A stretch of DNA of 8,541 bases from Defluviitaleaceae bacterium (GTDB lineage: Bacteria; Bacillota; Clostridia; Lachnospirales; WQUN01), in the NCBI GenBank assembly GCA_009783525.1, contig WRDG01000086.1:1-8541 (forward strand), read 5' to 3'. The translations under genes and the position numbers were made by a program. The notes under the pieces are model-generated. The model saw nothing but the letters and a program-made list of their open reading frames with translations, made no database searches and had not been told where the DNA came from. Positions 1-6,779 of this stretch are shown here, one piece after another (positions within the stretch are counted from its first letter, which is position 1; each line of letters opens with the position of its first letter).

Positions 1-832
1 TCAGCTCTTTGTCCTGCACGAGCCCCATGTCGACGGAAATATTCGCGGGAAAAACCCCCGCAACCACAATGTCGCTGCCTTTGCGGGCGGCTTTGACCGC
101 TTCTGTTATCGTTCCCTGCGCGCCAACGCACTCGATGATTAAATCGGCGCGCTCGTCGCCCCATAAGTTTTGCAATGCGTCCGAAGTGGAAGTTTCGTTT
201 AAATCGACGGCATGGTTTACGCCGCAATCTTTGGCGAGCGAAAGGCGGTTGCGGTTGTAGTCGCTCACCGCTGCTTCTGCCGCACCGAGCGCGAGAGCCG
301 CCTGCGCCGTCAATATTCCTATTGTTCCCGCGCCCTGAACAAGCACTCGCTTGCCCGAAACGCCCGCGCGTTTGCAGGCATGAACCCCCACCGCGAGCGG
401 CTCAAGCATCGCGCCTTCTTCGGGCGTGATTGTATCGGGCAGTTTTAAAACCAACCGTTCGGGGACGCAAAAAAATTCTTGCATCGAACCCGCAACCTGG
501 CATCCGATAACCTTTAAACTGTCGCATATATTGTAGCGGCCGTCGCGGCAGTTTTTACATTCATTGCAATAAAGCTGCGGCATGGCTGTCACGCGGTCGC
601 CCGCGGAAAAATTTTTTCCTTCTTCGCCAATGCTTTCTATTACCGCGAAAAATTCGTGGCCTAAAACGATCGGCGTCGTCATGAACGGATGCTCCCCGTA
701 GTATGCGTGAATGTCCGAGCCGCAGATGCCGCTTTTTATCGGCCGCAGCAAAACCTCGCCGGGTTTGGGGACGGGTTTTGGCGCGTTTGCCTGAACAATT
801 TTTTGTTTACCTGTTTGAACCATCTGTATCAT
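1..832 (-). CDS. Zinc-dependent medium-chain alcohol/polyol dehydrogenase, C-terminus cut off by window edge
   Basis: Reading the minus strand from the ATG at 832 gives 277 uninterrupted codons to the window edge. Family members are about 340-350 residues, so some 70 are missing. The N-terminal GroES-like domain carries the catalytic-zinc set Cys37 (GICGSD), His59-Glu60 (GHE) and probably Glu144. It also has the structural-zinc quartet Cys89, Cys92, Cys95 and Cys103. The Rossmann domain follows, with GAGTIG at 167-172. Asp191 at the end of the second strand favours NAD over NADP. The family oxidises secondary alcohols, for example sorbitol, threonine, butanediol or galactitol-phosphate. The substrate cannot be fixed from what is visible, although the overall look is sorbitol/threonine-dehydrogenase-like. 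The start is supported by AAGGGGAA (837-844 on the minus strand) six bases upstream measured from the GGGG; the second ATG at 823 lies too far from it. The gene diverges from the response-regulator gene. The family is certain, the exact enzyme is not. Confidence 0.93.
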   Translation of the reverse strand, partial: MIQMVQTGKQKIVQANAPKPVPKPGEVLLRPIKSGICGSDIHAYYGEHPFMTTPIVLGHEFFAVIESIGEEGKNFSAGDRVTAMPQLYCNECKNCRDGRYNICDSLKVIGCQVAGSMQEFFCVPERLVLKLPDTITPEEGAMLEPLAVGVHACKRAGVSGKRVLVQGAGTIGILTAQAALALGAAEAAVSDYNRNRLSLAKDCGVNHAVDLNETSTSDALQNLWGDERADLIIECVGAQGTITEAVKAARKGSDIVVAGVFPANISVDMGLVQDKEL

Positions 833-855
833 ATGCTTCCCCTTTTTTATTTCAT

Positions 856-884
856 GTATAACACAATAAAAAACTATTTTACAA
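856..884 (-). promoter_or_regulatory. Candidate sigma-A promoter for the dehydrogenase gene
   Basis: On the minus strand, TTGTAA (879-884) lies 17 bases from TTATAC (856-861). The sequence can also be read as an extended -10, TGTTATACA. The site is about 24 bases upstream of the start codon at 832 and just ahead of the Shine-Dalgarno. Each hexamer is only a partial consensus match, but the spacing is ideal. Confidence 0.5.
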
Positions 885-894
885 ATTTATTTTG

Positions 895-900
895 TATAAT
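895..900 (+). promoter_or_regulatory. Candidate -10 element for the response regulator-dGTPase pair
   Basis: A perfect TATAAT sits about 60 bases before the response-regulator start, in a very A+T-rich stretch. No good -35 exists at 16-18 bases: the sequence there is AACTAT or similar. If used, the promoter is likely to be activator-dependent, possibly on the regulator itself. That dependence is an inference. Confidence 0.35.
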
Positions 901-945
901 GAAAATCAAAGTTTGCATTGTTGAAACGGATTTTGGCCCATACAT

Positions 946-953
946 AGAAGGAG
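946..953 (+). promoter_or_regulatory. Shine-Dalgarno AGAAGGAG deciding the response-regulator start
   Basis: The site ends six bases before the ATG at 960 but only three before the in-frame TTG at 957. This makes ATG 960 the better start and shortens the protein by one residue relative to the longest open frame. Confidence 0.8.
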
Positions 954-959
954 CGCTTG

Positions 960-1643
960 ATGTCAGCAAAAAATAAAATTTTGATTATTGAAGACGATCC
1001 TCATATCGCGGAATTGATCGCAATCTATTTAAATAAAGAAGGCTACGAAACTCTCGCGGCGGACAGCGGCCGGAAAGCAGTCGACATATTTTTGTCCTAC
1101 TCGCCTCAGCTTGTGCTTCTCGATCTCATGCTTCCGGGTACGGACGGTTATCAGGTTTGCCGCGACATCCGCCGCGAAAGCGACATACCCGTGATAATGC
1201 TCACGGCAAAAAGCGAAACCTTCGATAAGGTGCTCGGGCTGGAGCTGGGCGCGGACGATTACATCACAAAACCGTTCGAACCAAAGGAGCTCGTTGCGCG
1301 CGTCAAGGCTGTTTTGAGGCGCTACGGCGAAAAAAGCCTGCCGCAGGATAATTTGGTCGCATTGCCAAACCTTACGGTAAACCGCGCCGCGATGACCGTT
1401 TCATACCACGGCGCCGCCCTCGACCTCCCGCGGAAAGAATTCGAACTGTTTTTATTTTTGGTCACGCATCCCAATGTCGTCTATACCCGCGAGCAGCTGC
1501 TCGAACATGTATGGGGCTTCGATTTTTACGGTGAAACACGCACGGTGGACGTCCACATAAAACGGCTGCGCGAGAAGATGACTGAGCCGGACGGCTGGGG
1601 TATCAAAACCGTCAGGAGCGTCGGCTATAAATTCGAAAATTAA
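960..1643 (+). CDS. Two-component response regulator, OmpR/PhoB family
   Basis: The 227-residue protein has the standard length for a DNA-binding transcriptional regulator activated by phosphorylation. The receiver domain spans about residues 5-118. It has the acidic pair Asp12-Asp13 (IIEDD), phospho-acceptor Asp55 (LLDLMLPG), Thr82 (MLTAK) and Lys104 (DYITKPF), so all catalytic and switch residues are present. The C-terminal winged helix (about 130-227) carries the usual EFELF start, the TREQLLEHVWG turn, the RTVDVHIKRLREK recognition helix and the terminal VRSVGYKF wing. The start is ATG 960, as the ribosome site dictates. No sensor histidine kinase is adjacent; the next gene is a dGTPase-like hydrolase 11 bases downstream, apparently co-transcribed. 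The partner kinase must therefore be encoded elsewhere, or the gene is an orphan. The sequence does not allow a choice among PhoP-, KdpE- or VanR-type names. Confidence 0.95.
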   Translation: MSAKNKILIIEDDPHIAELIAIYLNKEGYETLAADSGRKAVDIFLSYSPQLVLLDLMLPGTDGYQVCRDIRRESDIPVIMLTAKSETFDKVLGLELGADDYITKPFEPKELVARVKAVLRRYGEKSLPQDNLVALPNLTVNRAAMTVSYHGAALDLPRKEFELFLFLVTHPNVVYTREQLLEHVWGFDFYGETRTVDVHIKRLREKMTEPDGWGIKTVRSVGYKFEN

Positions 1644-1654
1644 AGGGGCTCGGC

Positions 1655-2671
1655 ATGCAGGATCAATTGAACCCGCGCGAGCGGCAGGAGCAGCACGAAA
1701 AAAATTATTTGAGCGAATTCGCGGCAAAAAGCGCCGAAACCAAAGGCAGAAAGATTCACGCCGAACCCTGCGGCCTCCGAACGGAATTTCAAAAGGACCG
1801 CGACCGCATCACGCACTGCAAGGCGTTCCGCAGGCTCATGCACAAAACGCAGGTATTCGTTTCGCCGGAAGGCGACCACTACCGCACGCGCCTCACGCAC
1901 ACGCTCGAGGTCGCGCAAATCGCGCGCACCATTGCCCGCGCCCTTCGCCTCAACGAGGACCTTACCGAAGCGATCGCGCTCGGGCATGACCTGGGCCATA
2001 CGCCCTTCGGGCACACGGGAGAAGACGCGTTAAACAGCCTGTCGCCCGACGGCTTCAAGCACAACGCGCAGAGCCTCCGCGTCGTTGACTGTCTTGAGAA
2101 CAACGGCGAAGGCTTAAACCTGACCTACGAAGTGACCGACGGGATCATAAACCACCGAAGCGTTTGCTTCCCGTCCACCGCCGAAGGAAAAACCGTGCAG
2201 CTCTCTGACAAAATAGCATACATGAACCACGACATAGACGACGCGCTCCGCGCCGGTCTGCTTAACCAAAGCGACCTGCCCGCGCATGTATCGGCGCTGC
2301 TCGGCGAGACGAGCTCAAAACGAATAAATTTTTTAGTTAACAACGTTATCGACAACAGCCGGGGCACCTCAGACATCCGGCCGGAACCCGAAGTCAAGCA
2401 GGCAATGGCGGATCTGCGCTCGTTTCTTTTTGCTAACCTTTACGCCTGTCAAATCCACCTCGCCGAACGAAAAAAAATACAGTCCCTATTGGGACTGCTT
2501 TACGATCATTACATGAAAAACACCGGCGATCTCCCGCATGAGCTGCTCCACCGCAAAAACTTCGGCGACAGCGATTCGCGGATTGTATGTGATTTTATAG
2601 CGGGCATGACGGACCGCTACGCCATCAAGCAGTTCAATCTGCTGTTCGTGCCCGCCGTTTGGGAAAACTAA
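1655..2671 (+). CDS. dgt: dGTPase-like deoxynucleoside triphosphate triphosphohydrolase (HD superfamily)
   Basis: This 338-residue protein belongs to the shorter bacterial branch of the dGTPase family; Escherichia coli Dgt is about 500 residues. The family cleaves dNTPs into a deoxynucleoside plus tripolyphosphate in the cytoplasm, tuning dNTP pools. The four HD metal ligands are visible: His82 (RLTHTLEV), His111-Asp112 (GHDLGHTPFGH) and Asp185 (LSDKIAY). The family blocks FQKDRDRITH (about 45-54), AFRRL.HKTQVF (57-68), GDHYRTR (73-79) and FKHNAQS (134-140) are also present. The start ATG has AAAGGGG (1642-1648) six bases before it, and this site overlaps the response regulator's stop codon. 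Tight coupling and co-transcription are therefore likely. The 64 bases between this stop and the convergent transglycosylase stop are A+T-rich and show no convincing terminator hairpin. Substrate preference among dNTPs cannot be read from sequence. Confidence 0.94.
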   Translation: MQDQLNPRERQEQHEKNYLSEFAAKSAETKGRKIHAEPCGLRTEFQKDRDRITHCKAFRRLMHKTQVFVSPEGDHYRTRLTHTLEVAQIARTIARALRLNEDLTEAIALGHDLGHTPFGHTGEDALNSLSPDGFKHNAQSLRVVDCLENNGEGLNLTYEVTDGIINHRSVCFPSTAEGKTVQLSDKIAYMNHDIDDALRAGLLNQSDLPAHVSALLGETSSKRINFLVNNVIDNSRGTSDIRPEPEVKQAMADLRSFLFANLYACQIHLAERKKIQSLLGLLYDHYMKNTGDLPHELLHRKNFGDSDSRIVCDFIAGMTDRYAIKQFNLLFVPAVWEN

Positions 2672-2735
2672 AAATTTATTTAGTTGTCATTATTGAAAAA
2701 AGCGTTATTTTGCCTTTATTTACATAAAAACGAGA

Positions 2736-3353
2736 CTATTTTTTTGCTGCGTCCCGGTACATTTGCAACAGATATTCTTCTTTGTAATCCAATACTTTGG
2801 GGACATAGTTTTGAGTTTCTGCAAAGGGCGGCACGCCGCCGTGCCTCGCCACCGCGCCGGGCCCCGCATTGTATGCGGCAAGCGCAAGGGTTTCGCTGCC
2901 GCCGAACAGGTCGAGCATGCCGCGAAGGTACCGCGACCCGCCGTCTATGTTTTCGTTTATGCTGTACGGATTTGAAACGCCGAGCATATCCGCAGTGTCC
3001 GGCATGAGCTGCATGAGACCCATTGCGCCGGATTTTGAAACGGCGGCCGGATCGTAATTGCTTTCCTGCTTTATTACAGCCTTGATCAAATTCGGATCGA
3101 GGCTGTATTTTTTTGCCGCTTCAATAACCGCATCGTCGATAGACGTAAGTTTTTGTTCGTCGTTTTGATATTGGCTTACATATAAATTAAGCAGGTTTGC
3201 GAAACCGTCCGAAACTGCAGAATTTACTTCTTTTGAACCGCCGCCCGCTTCGTTTGCCGCCGCGCGGTTTTTTACAAGCACTTTTTGGACGGCGGGAAAC
3301 TCCGCGGCAATACTTTGCATTATTTCATTGTAGAGTCCGGCCGCGGAAATCAT
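2736..3353 (-). CDS. Lytic transglycosylase (SLT/goose-lysozyme-like domain), no signal peptide
   Basis: The 205-residue protein should cleave the MurNAc-GlcNAc bond of peptidoglycan, forming 1,6-anhydro-MurNAc. The SLT domain fills about residues 72-195. It contains the catalytic Glu97 in AVIKQESNYDP, then SGAMGLMQLMP (108-118), NIDGGSRYL (135-143), LALAAYNAGPGAV (156-168) and the closing ETQNYVPKVL. The first 70 residues are helical and polar-rich and show neither a signal peptide nor a membrane anchor. This resembles Bacillus CwlQ/YjbJ-type enzymes as I recall them, so the export route is unclear. The ATG overlaps the upstream TPR gene's TGA in ATGA (3350-3353). Only a weak GAGAA lies ahead of it, so translation probably depends on coupling to that gene. 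A flagellar or secretion-apparatus role is possible for such enzymes, but no such genes are nearby. Confidence 0.92.
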   Translation of the reverse strand: MISAAGLYNEIMQSIAAEFPAVQKVLVKNRAAANEAGGGSKEVNSAVSDGFANLLNLYVSQYQNDEQKLTSIDDAVIEAAKKYSLDPNLIKAVIKQESNYDPAAVSKSGAMGLMQLMPDTADMLGVSNPYSINENIDGGSRYLRGMLDLFGGSETLALAAYNAGPGAVARHGGVPPFAETQNYVPKVLDYKEEYLLQMYRDAAKK

Positions 3354-4300
3354 TTGCCGGTTCTCGTTTCAACCGTACCCACAATCCAATCCAGCAGCGG
3401 CCTCATTATTTTGCCGAACCATTTATGTTTTCCGAATAATTTTACCGCCGTAGGGCTTACCGCATAATAAACGGCGATAAAAATTTTGCCCAAAGGATTA
3501 AAGACCAGCTCTTCGTCGCGGTATCGCCGTAGTGCTAAAACTTCCGGGCAATTGTACGAACCGTAGACGCATGTGGCTACATAGCAGCCCTTTTTGTTTT
3601 TTTTGTTGGCGGCGATCTTTTGATTTATCTCCTCAAGCGCCGCCCGGACCGACTCGGCGCTTTCGTTTACCGGGTCGAGCTTTAAAAATTTTTCGTAGTC
3701 GCTCACGGCGTCCTGATATTTTTTAAGCTCATAATGTAAAAAGCCGCGCTTTTCATACGCGTCCGTGTTTTCTGGATCGATTCTGATGACAGCGTTAAAA
3801 TCGTCGAGCGATTTTTCAAACTCCCTTAAATGAAAATACGCGAGCCCTCGGTTGTAATACGGGCCTGCGTTTTTGTCGGGTGATATTTCTATTGCTTTGG
3901 TGCAGTCCGCCGCCGCCTTTTGATATTCTTCCATTTTTATGTAAAGGCCGGCGCGGTTTATATATGCTTCCGTATACTCGCTGTCCAAATCTATTGCCTT
4001 GCTTAAATCCACGAATGCTTTGTTGCCGCTGCTGTCCGAATTTATATAAACGAGCCCTCGGTTGTAATATGCAACGGCTTCGGCGGGGCTTATTTCGATC
4101 GCCTTGTTGATGTCGTCAATAGCCTTTGCATAATTTCCGGTTTCGGCATACAGTTCGCCGCGAAGCAGATACGCTTCCGTTTGCCCGGGATTTTGTTCGA
4201 TGTGGTCTTCTATGTAGCCGAACACCGCATCCCATCCGCCGTCTTCATAACCCGCCGTCGCCTTTTCGAACAACTCTTCATAGATCTTATGATCTATCAT
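3350..4300 (-). CDS. Tetratricopeptide-repeat protein with a Cys-rich CFI-box-type C-terminal domain
   Basis: The protein has 316 residues. After a short helical head (1-40), about five TPR units follow at roughly 41-74, 75-108, 109-142, 145-179 and 180-212. They carry the typical A-x-x-x-R/N-x-G-x-x-Y and A-x-x-D-x-x-K-A-I-x-x-x-P pattern, and such an array is a protein-binding scaffold. A Lys-rich linker (229-238) leads to a distinct C-terminal domain starting GCYVATCVYGSYNCPEV, with Cys239, Cys244 and Cys251, then LRRYRDEEL. A hydrophobic, aromatic stretch follows (IFIAVYYAVSP, 273-283), then KLFGKHKWF. This matches the small C-terminal module NCBI calls CFI-box-CTERM, seen on many Firmicutes proteins. 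Its function is not known to me; the cysteines could bind metal or be modified. There is no signal peptide. GGAGG (4309-4313, minus strand) lies eight bases before the ATG. The gene is read first, and its stop overlaps the transglycosylase start by four bases, suggesting a shared task. Confidence 0.9.
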   Translation of the reverse strand: MIDHKIYEELFEKATAGYEDGGWDAVFGYIEDHIEQNPGQTEAYLLRGELYAETGNYAKAIDDINKAIEISPAEAVAYYNRGLVYINSDSSGNKAFVDLSKAIDLDSEYTEAYINRAGLYIKMEEYQKAAADCTKAIEISPDKNAGPYYNRGLAYFHLREFEKSLDDFNAVIRIDPENTDAYEKRGFLHYELKKYQDAVSDYEKFLKLDPVNESAESVRAALEEINQKIAANKKNKKGCYVATCVYGSYNCPEVLALRRYRDEELVFNPLGKIFIAVYYAVSPTAVKLFGKHKWFGKIMRPLLDWIVGTVETRTGK

Positions 4301-4351
4301 GTTTCAAGCCTCCGCTGAATATAATCATTTGATGTCTCGAAAAAAAATTTA

Positions 4352-4360
4352 TGCTACTAT
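4352..4360 (+). promoter_or_regulatory. mutS2: Candidate extended -10 promoter for mutS2
   Basis: TGCTACTAT forms a TGn extended -10 with TACTAT at 4355-4360. The nearest -35-like hexamer, TTGATG (4329-4334), is 20 bases away, so the extended -10 would have to carry most of the strength. The predicted transcript start (near 4367) falls inside the palindrome at 4364-4375. Confidence 0.4.
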
Positions 4361-4384
4361 ACATTGTACGTACAAATATTACAA
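4356..4384 (-). promoter_or_regulatory. Candidate promoter for the TPR-transglycosylase pair
   Basis: On the minus strand, TTGTAA (4379-4384) is 17 bases from TATAGT (4356-4361, 5/6 match). The leader would run about 50 bases to the ATG at 4300. The -10 shares its bases with the opposing mutS2 -10, and a 12-bp palindrome fills the spacer. The -35 hexamer is the same as that proposed for the dehydrogenase gene. Confidence 0.5.
4364..4375. promoter_or_regulatory. Perfect 12-bp palindrome TTGTACGTACAA, possible operator
   Basis: This perfect inverted repeat lies between the -35 and -10 of the proposed TPR promoter and over the predicted start point of the mutS2 transcript. That is the place where a dimeric repressor would block both. 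The position is suggestive, but a 12-bp palindrome arises by chance about twice in a window of this size, so the operator role is unproven. Confidence 0.35.
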
Positions 4385-4400
4385 GGATTGATAAATATTT

Positions 4401-6779
4401 ATGGACGATAAAGCTGTCCGCACTCTCGAATATAACAAAATTATCGAATCGCTTACGGAACGCGCGGTTTCCGCCGCAGGAAAATCTGCGGCGGCGGAAC
4501 TGCTGCCCGCAGACGACATTTTTTTTATAAGGCGCGCGCAAAAAGAAACCGCAGAAGCGGCGTCGCTCATCGTTAAAAAAGGCAGCTTGCCCTTGGGCGG
4601 TATACGCGACATCCGCGGGCCGCTTGCGCGTTCCGTAATCGGCGGGACACTCTCCATCGACGAGCTGCTCGACGTAAGCGATTTTATTTACGTTTGCGGC
4701 AAGGTTAACACATATTCGCCGAGCGACGAAGAATATCCGTTGTTGACGCCGTATTTTGAAGCCGTTTTAAAAGCCGAGGAAGTCGAAATCGAAATAAACC
4801 GGTGCATAAAAAACCGTACCGAAGTAGCCGACGGCGCAAGCCGCAAGCTTTCGGAAATCCGCGTCAAAATAAGACAGGCGAACGACCGCGTGCGCGATCA
4901 TTTAAACAATGTGATCCACTCGCAAACATATAAAACGATGTTGCAGGAAGCCCTTATCACAATACGGAACGAACGTTTCTGCGTGCCGGTCAGAGCCGAA
5001 TGCAGGCACAGCTTCCCGGGCATGGTGCACGACCAGTCATCCACGGGCGCGACTCTTTACATCGAGCCGCTCAGCGTCGTGCAACTCAACAATTCGATAC
5101 GCGAGCTGCTGTTCGAAGAAAAAAAAGAAGTCGAACGCATACTTCAAATATTAACGGGACTTGTCGCAAGCCATGAAGATATTTTACGCGCAAATTCCGA
5201 AACGCTCGCTTTTTTGGATTTTACGTTTGCGAAAGGCGAGCTCGCCCTTTCAATGAGGGCAACCGAACCGGTTTTTAACTCCGGCGGATATATAAACATA
5301 AAAAAAGGCCGCCACCCTCTGCTGCCAAACGACACGGTCGTGCCGGTCGATATAACGCTGGGCGGCGGCTTTACCATGCTGCTCATAACCGGCCCGAACA
5401 CGGGCGGCAAAACAGTCGCGCTAAAAACAGCCGGGCTTTTTACATTGATGGGGCAGGCGGGTTTGCATATACCCGCGTTCGACAATTCGGAGCTTTCGGT
5501 TTTCGATAATGTTTTTGCGGATATCGGCGACGAACAGAGCATCGAACAGAGCCTCAGCACATTTTCATCGCACATGCGCAATATCGTGCGTATTCTTGGC
5601 GCGGTTACGCCGCGCTCGCTCGTGCTGCTCGACGAACTCGGAGCGGGCACGGACCCGACCGAAGGCGCGGCGCTTGCGGTCGCTATACTGCGCCATCTCC
5701 ACGAAAACGCAGTTCGCACGATTATTACGACCCACTACAGCGAGCTTAAAATATTCGCCATCGCCACGCCCGGCGCAGAAAACGCAAGCTGCGAGTTTGA
5801 TGTCGAATCGTTAAAACCCACATATAAACTGCTTATCGGAATACCGGGCAAAAGCAACGCTTTTGCAATTTCCGCGCGGCTCGGCTTGGCGGAAGAAGTA
5901 ATAAATGAAGCCCGCGACGTGCTTAGCCGCGAAGACATCCGATTTGAAGACCTCATCACGGATCTCGAAATAAACAAAAAAACGGCGCACGCCGAAAAGG
6001 AACGCGCCGAACAATTCCGCCGGGAAGCGGAAGTTTTACGAAAAGAAACCGAAAATTTAAAAGACAGGCTTAACACTCAAAAAGAAAAAATTTTGCGTGA
6101 AGCGCGCGAAGCCGCGTTCGATTCGGTGCGGAAGGCGCAAAGCGAAGCCGACGCCGCCGTCAAAGAATTTAGGCGCAGGACAAACGAAAACACAGACCCG
6201 CGTAATTTCGACGACGCCCGCAGGATAATGCGCGAATCTTTGTCAGGAATGGAGAAAATGTTCGCCCCGGATTCAAGCACTGCGCATACGCGCGAAATCA
6301 AACCGTTCACGGAACAAATCCGCGCAGGCGACCGCGTATTCGTTTTGTCGCTAAATCAAAGCGCCGTAATAGTAACGCCGCCCGATGAGGACGGCGAAAC
6401 GGAAATAAGTTTGGGAAGCATTAAAATGAAGGTTGGAATAAAAGACCTCTGCCCCGACCAAGCGGAGCAAAAGAAACGAAGCATACTGTATGACGCTCCC
6501 AATTCGGTAAAATCCGGAAAAAGTATGAACATAAAAAATGAAATAGATCTCAGAGGGCAACTGGCGGCCGAAAGCATAGAAATAACGGACAAATATCTTG
6601 ACGACGCCTGCCTGTCGGGATTGAAACAGGTAACCATCATACACGGCAAAGGAACCGGCGCGCTCCGCAACGCGGTGCAAACGCATTTAAAAAACCATCC
6701 GCATGTAAAAAGTTATCGGCTCGGCACATTCGGCGAAGGGGAAAACGGAGTGACCATCGTCGAACTTCAAAACGACTAA
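4401..6779 (+). CDS. mutS2: MutS2 ATPase with C-terminal Smr nuclease domain
   Basis: The 792-residue protein is close in length to Bacillus subtilis MutS2 (about 785). It lacks the mismatch-recognition domains of MutS1 and begins directly with the core/lever region (about 1-300). The ABC-type ATPase follows: Walker A GPNTGGKT (331-338), signature-like SLSTFSSH (384-391), Walker B LLDELGAGTD with Asp411-Glu412, and ITTHYSELK with His445. A highly charged coiled coil spans about 515-625, then a short beta-rich linker. The Smr domain has DLRG (716-719) and HGKGTG (748-753), and all its expected motifs are present. MutS2 has been reported to suppress homologous recombination in Helicobacter and Thermus, and to act in collided-ribosome rescue in Bacillus. 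An in-frame TAA nine bases upstream and a normal family N-terminus fix the ATG. The only Shine-Dalgarno, AAGGA (4383-4387), is unusually far away at 13 bases. The gene ends tail to tail with trhA, overlapping by four bases. Confidence 0.97.
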   Translation: MDDKAVRTLEYNKIIESLTERAVSAAGKSAAAELLPADDIFFIRRAQKETAEAASLIVKKGSLPLGGIRDIRGPLARSVIGGTLSIDELLDVSDFIYVCGKVNTYSPSDEEYPLLTPYFEAVLKAEEVEIEINRCIKNRTEVADGASRKLSEIRVKIRQANDRVRDHLNNVIHSQTYKTMLQEALITIRNERFCVPVRAECRHSFPGMVHDQSSTGATLYIEPLSVVQLNNSIRELLFEEKKEVERILQILTGLVASHEDILRANSETLAFLDFTFAKGELALSMRATEPVFNSGGYINIKKGRHPLLPNDTVVPVDITLGGGFTMLLITGPNTGGKTVALKTAGLFTLMGQAGLHIPAFDNSELSVFDNVFADIGDEQSIEQSLSTFSSHMRNIVRILGAVTPRSLVLLDELGAGTDPTEGAALAVAILRHLHENAVRTIITTHYSELKIFAIATPGAENASCEFDVESLKPTYKLLIGIPGKSNAFAISARLGLAEEVINEARDVLSREDIRFEDLITDLEINKKTAHAEKERAEQFRREAEVLRKETENLKDRLNTQKEKILREAREAAFDSVRKAQSEADAAVKEFRRRTNENTDPRNFDDARRIMRESLSGMEKMFAPDSSTAHTREIKPFTEQIRAGDRVFVLSLNQSAVIVTPPDEDGETEISLGSIKMKVGIKDLCPDQAEQKKRSILYDAPNSVKSGKSMNIKNEIDLRGQLAAESIEITDKYLDDACLSGLKQVTIIHGKGTGALRNAVQTHLKNHPHVKSYRLGTFGEGENGVTIVELQND

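Noticed and set aside
878..900. TTTACA paired with TATAAT as a response-regulator promoter
   Set aside because: The spacer is only 11 bases, too short for sigma-A; only the -10 was kept, at low confidence.
689..976. Plus-strand 95-codon frame running from the dehydrogenase gene into the response-regulator start
   Set aside because: It overlaps the antisense of the dehydrogenase N-terminus, crosses the promoter gap, and has no ribosome site or family resemblance.
1640..2014. 124-codon minus-strand frame opposite the dGTPase gene
   Set aside because: It lies antisense to the conserved HD motifs and resembles no family; treated as a shadow frame.
2672..2735. Bidirectional terminator between the convergent dGTPase and transglycosylase genes
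   Set aside because: Only a weak A+T arm pair (CTAAA/TTTAG) is found, with no G-C stem and no following T-run.
2736..3353. Naming the transglycosylase as a flagellar (FlgJ-like) enzyme
   Set aside because: The catalytic domain is SLT, not the glucosaminidase domain of FlgJ, and no flagellar genes are in the window.
5144..5719. 191-codon open frame on the minus strand inside mutS2
   Set aside because: It is antisense to the ATPase domain, Ser/Pro-rich, with no recognisable motif; it is a shadow of the codon bias of mutS2.
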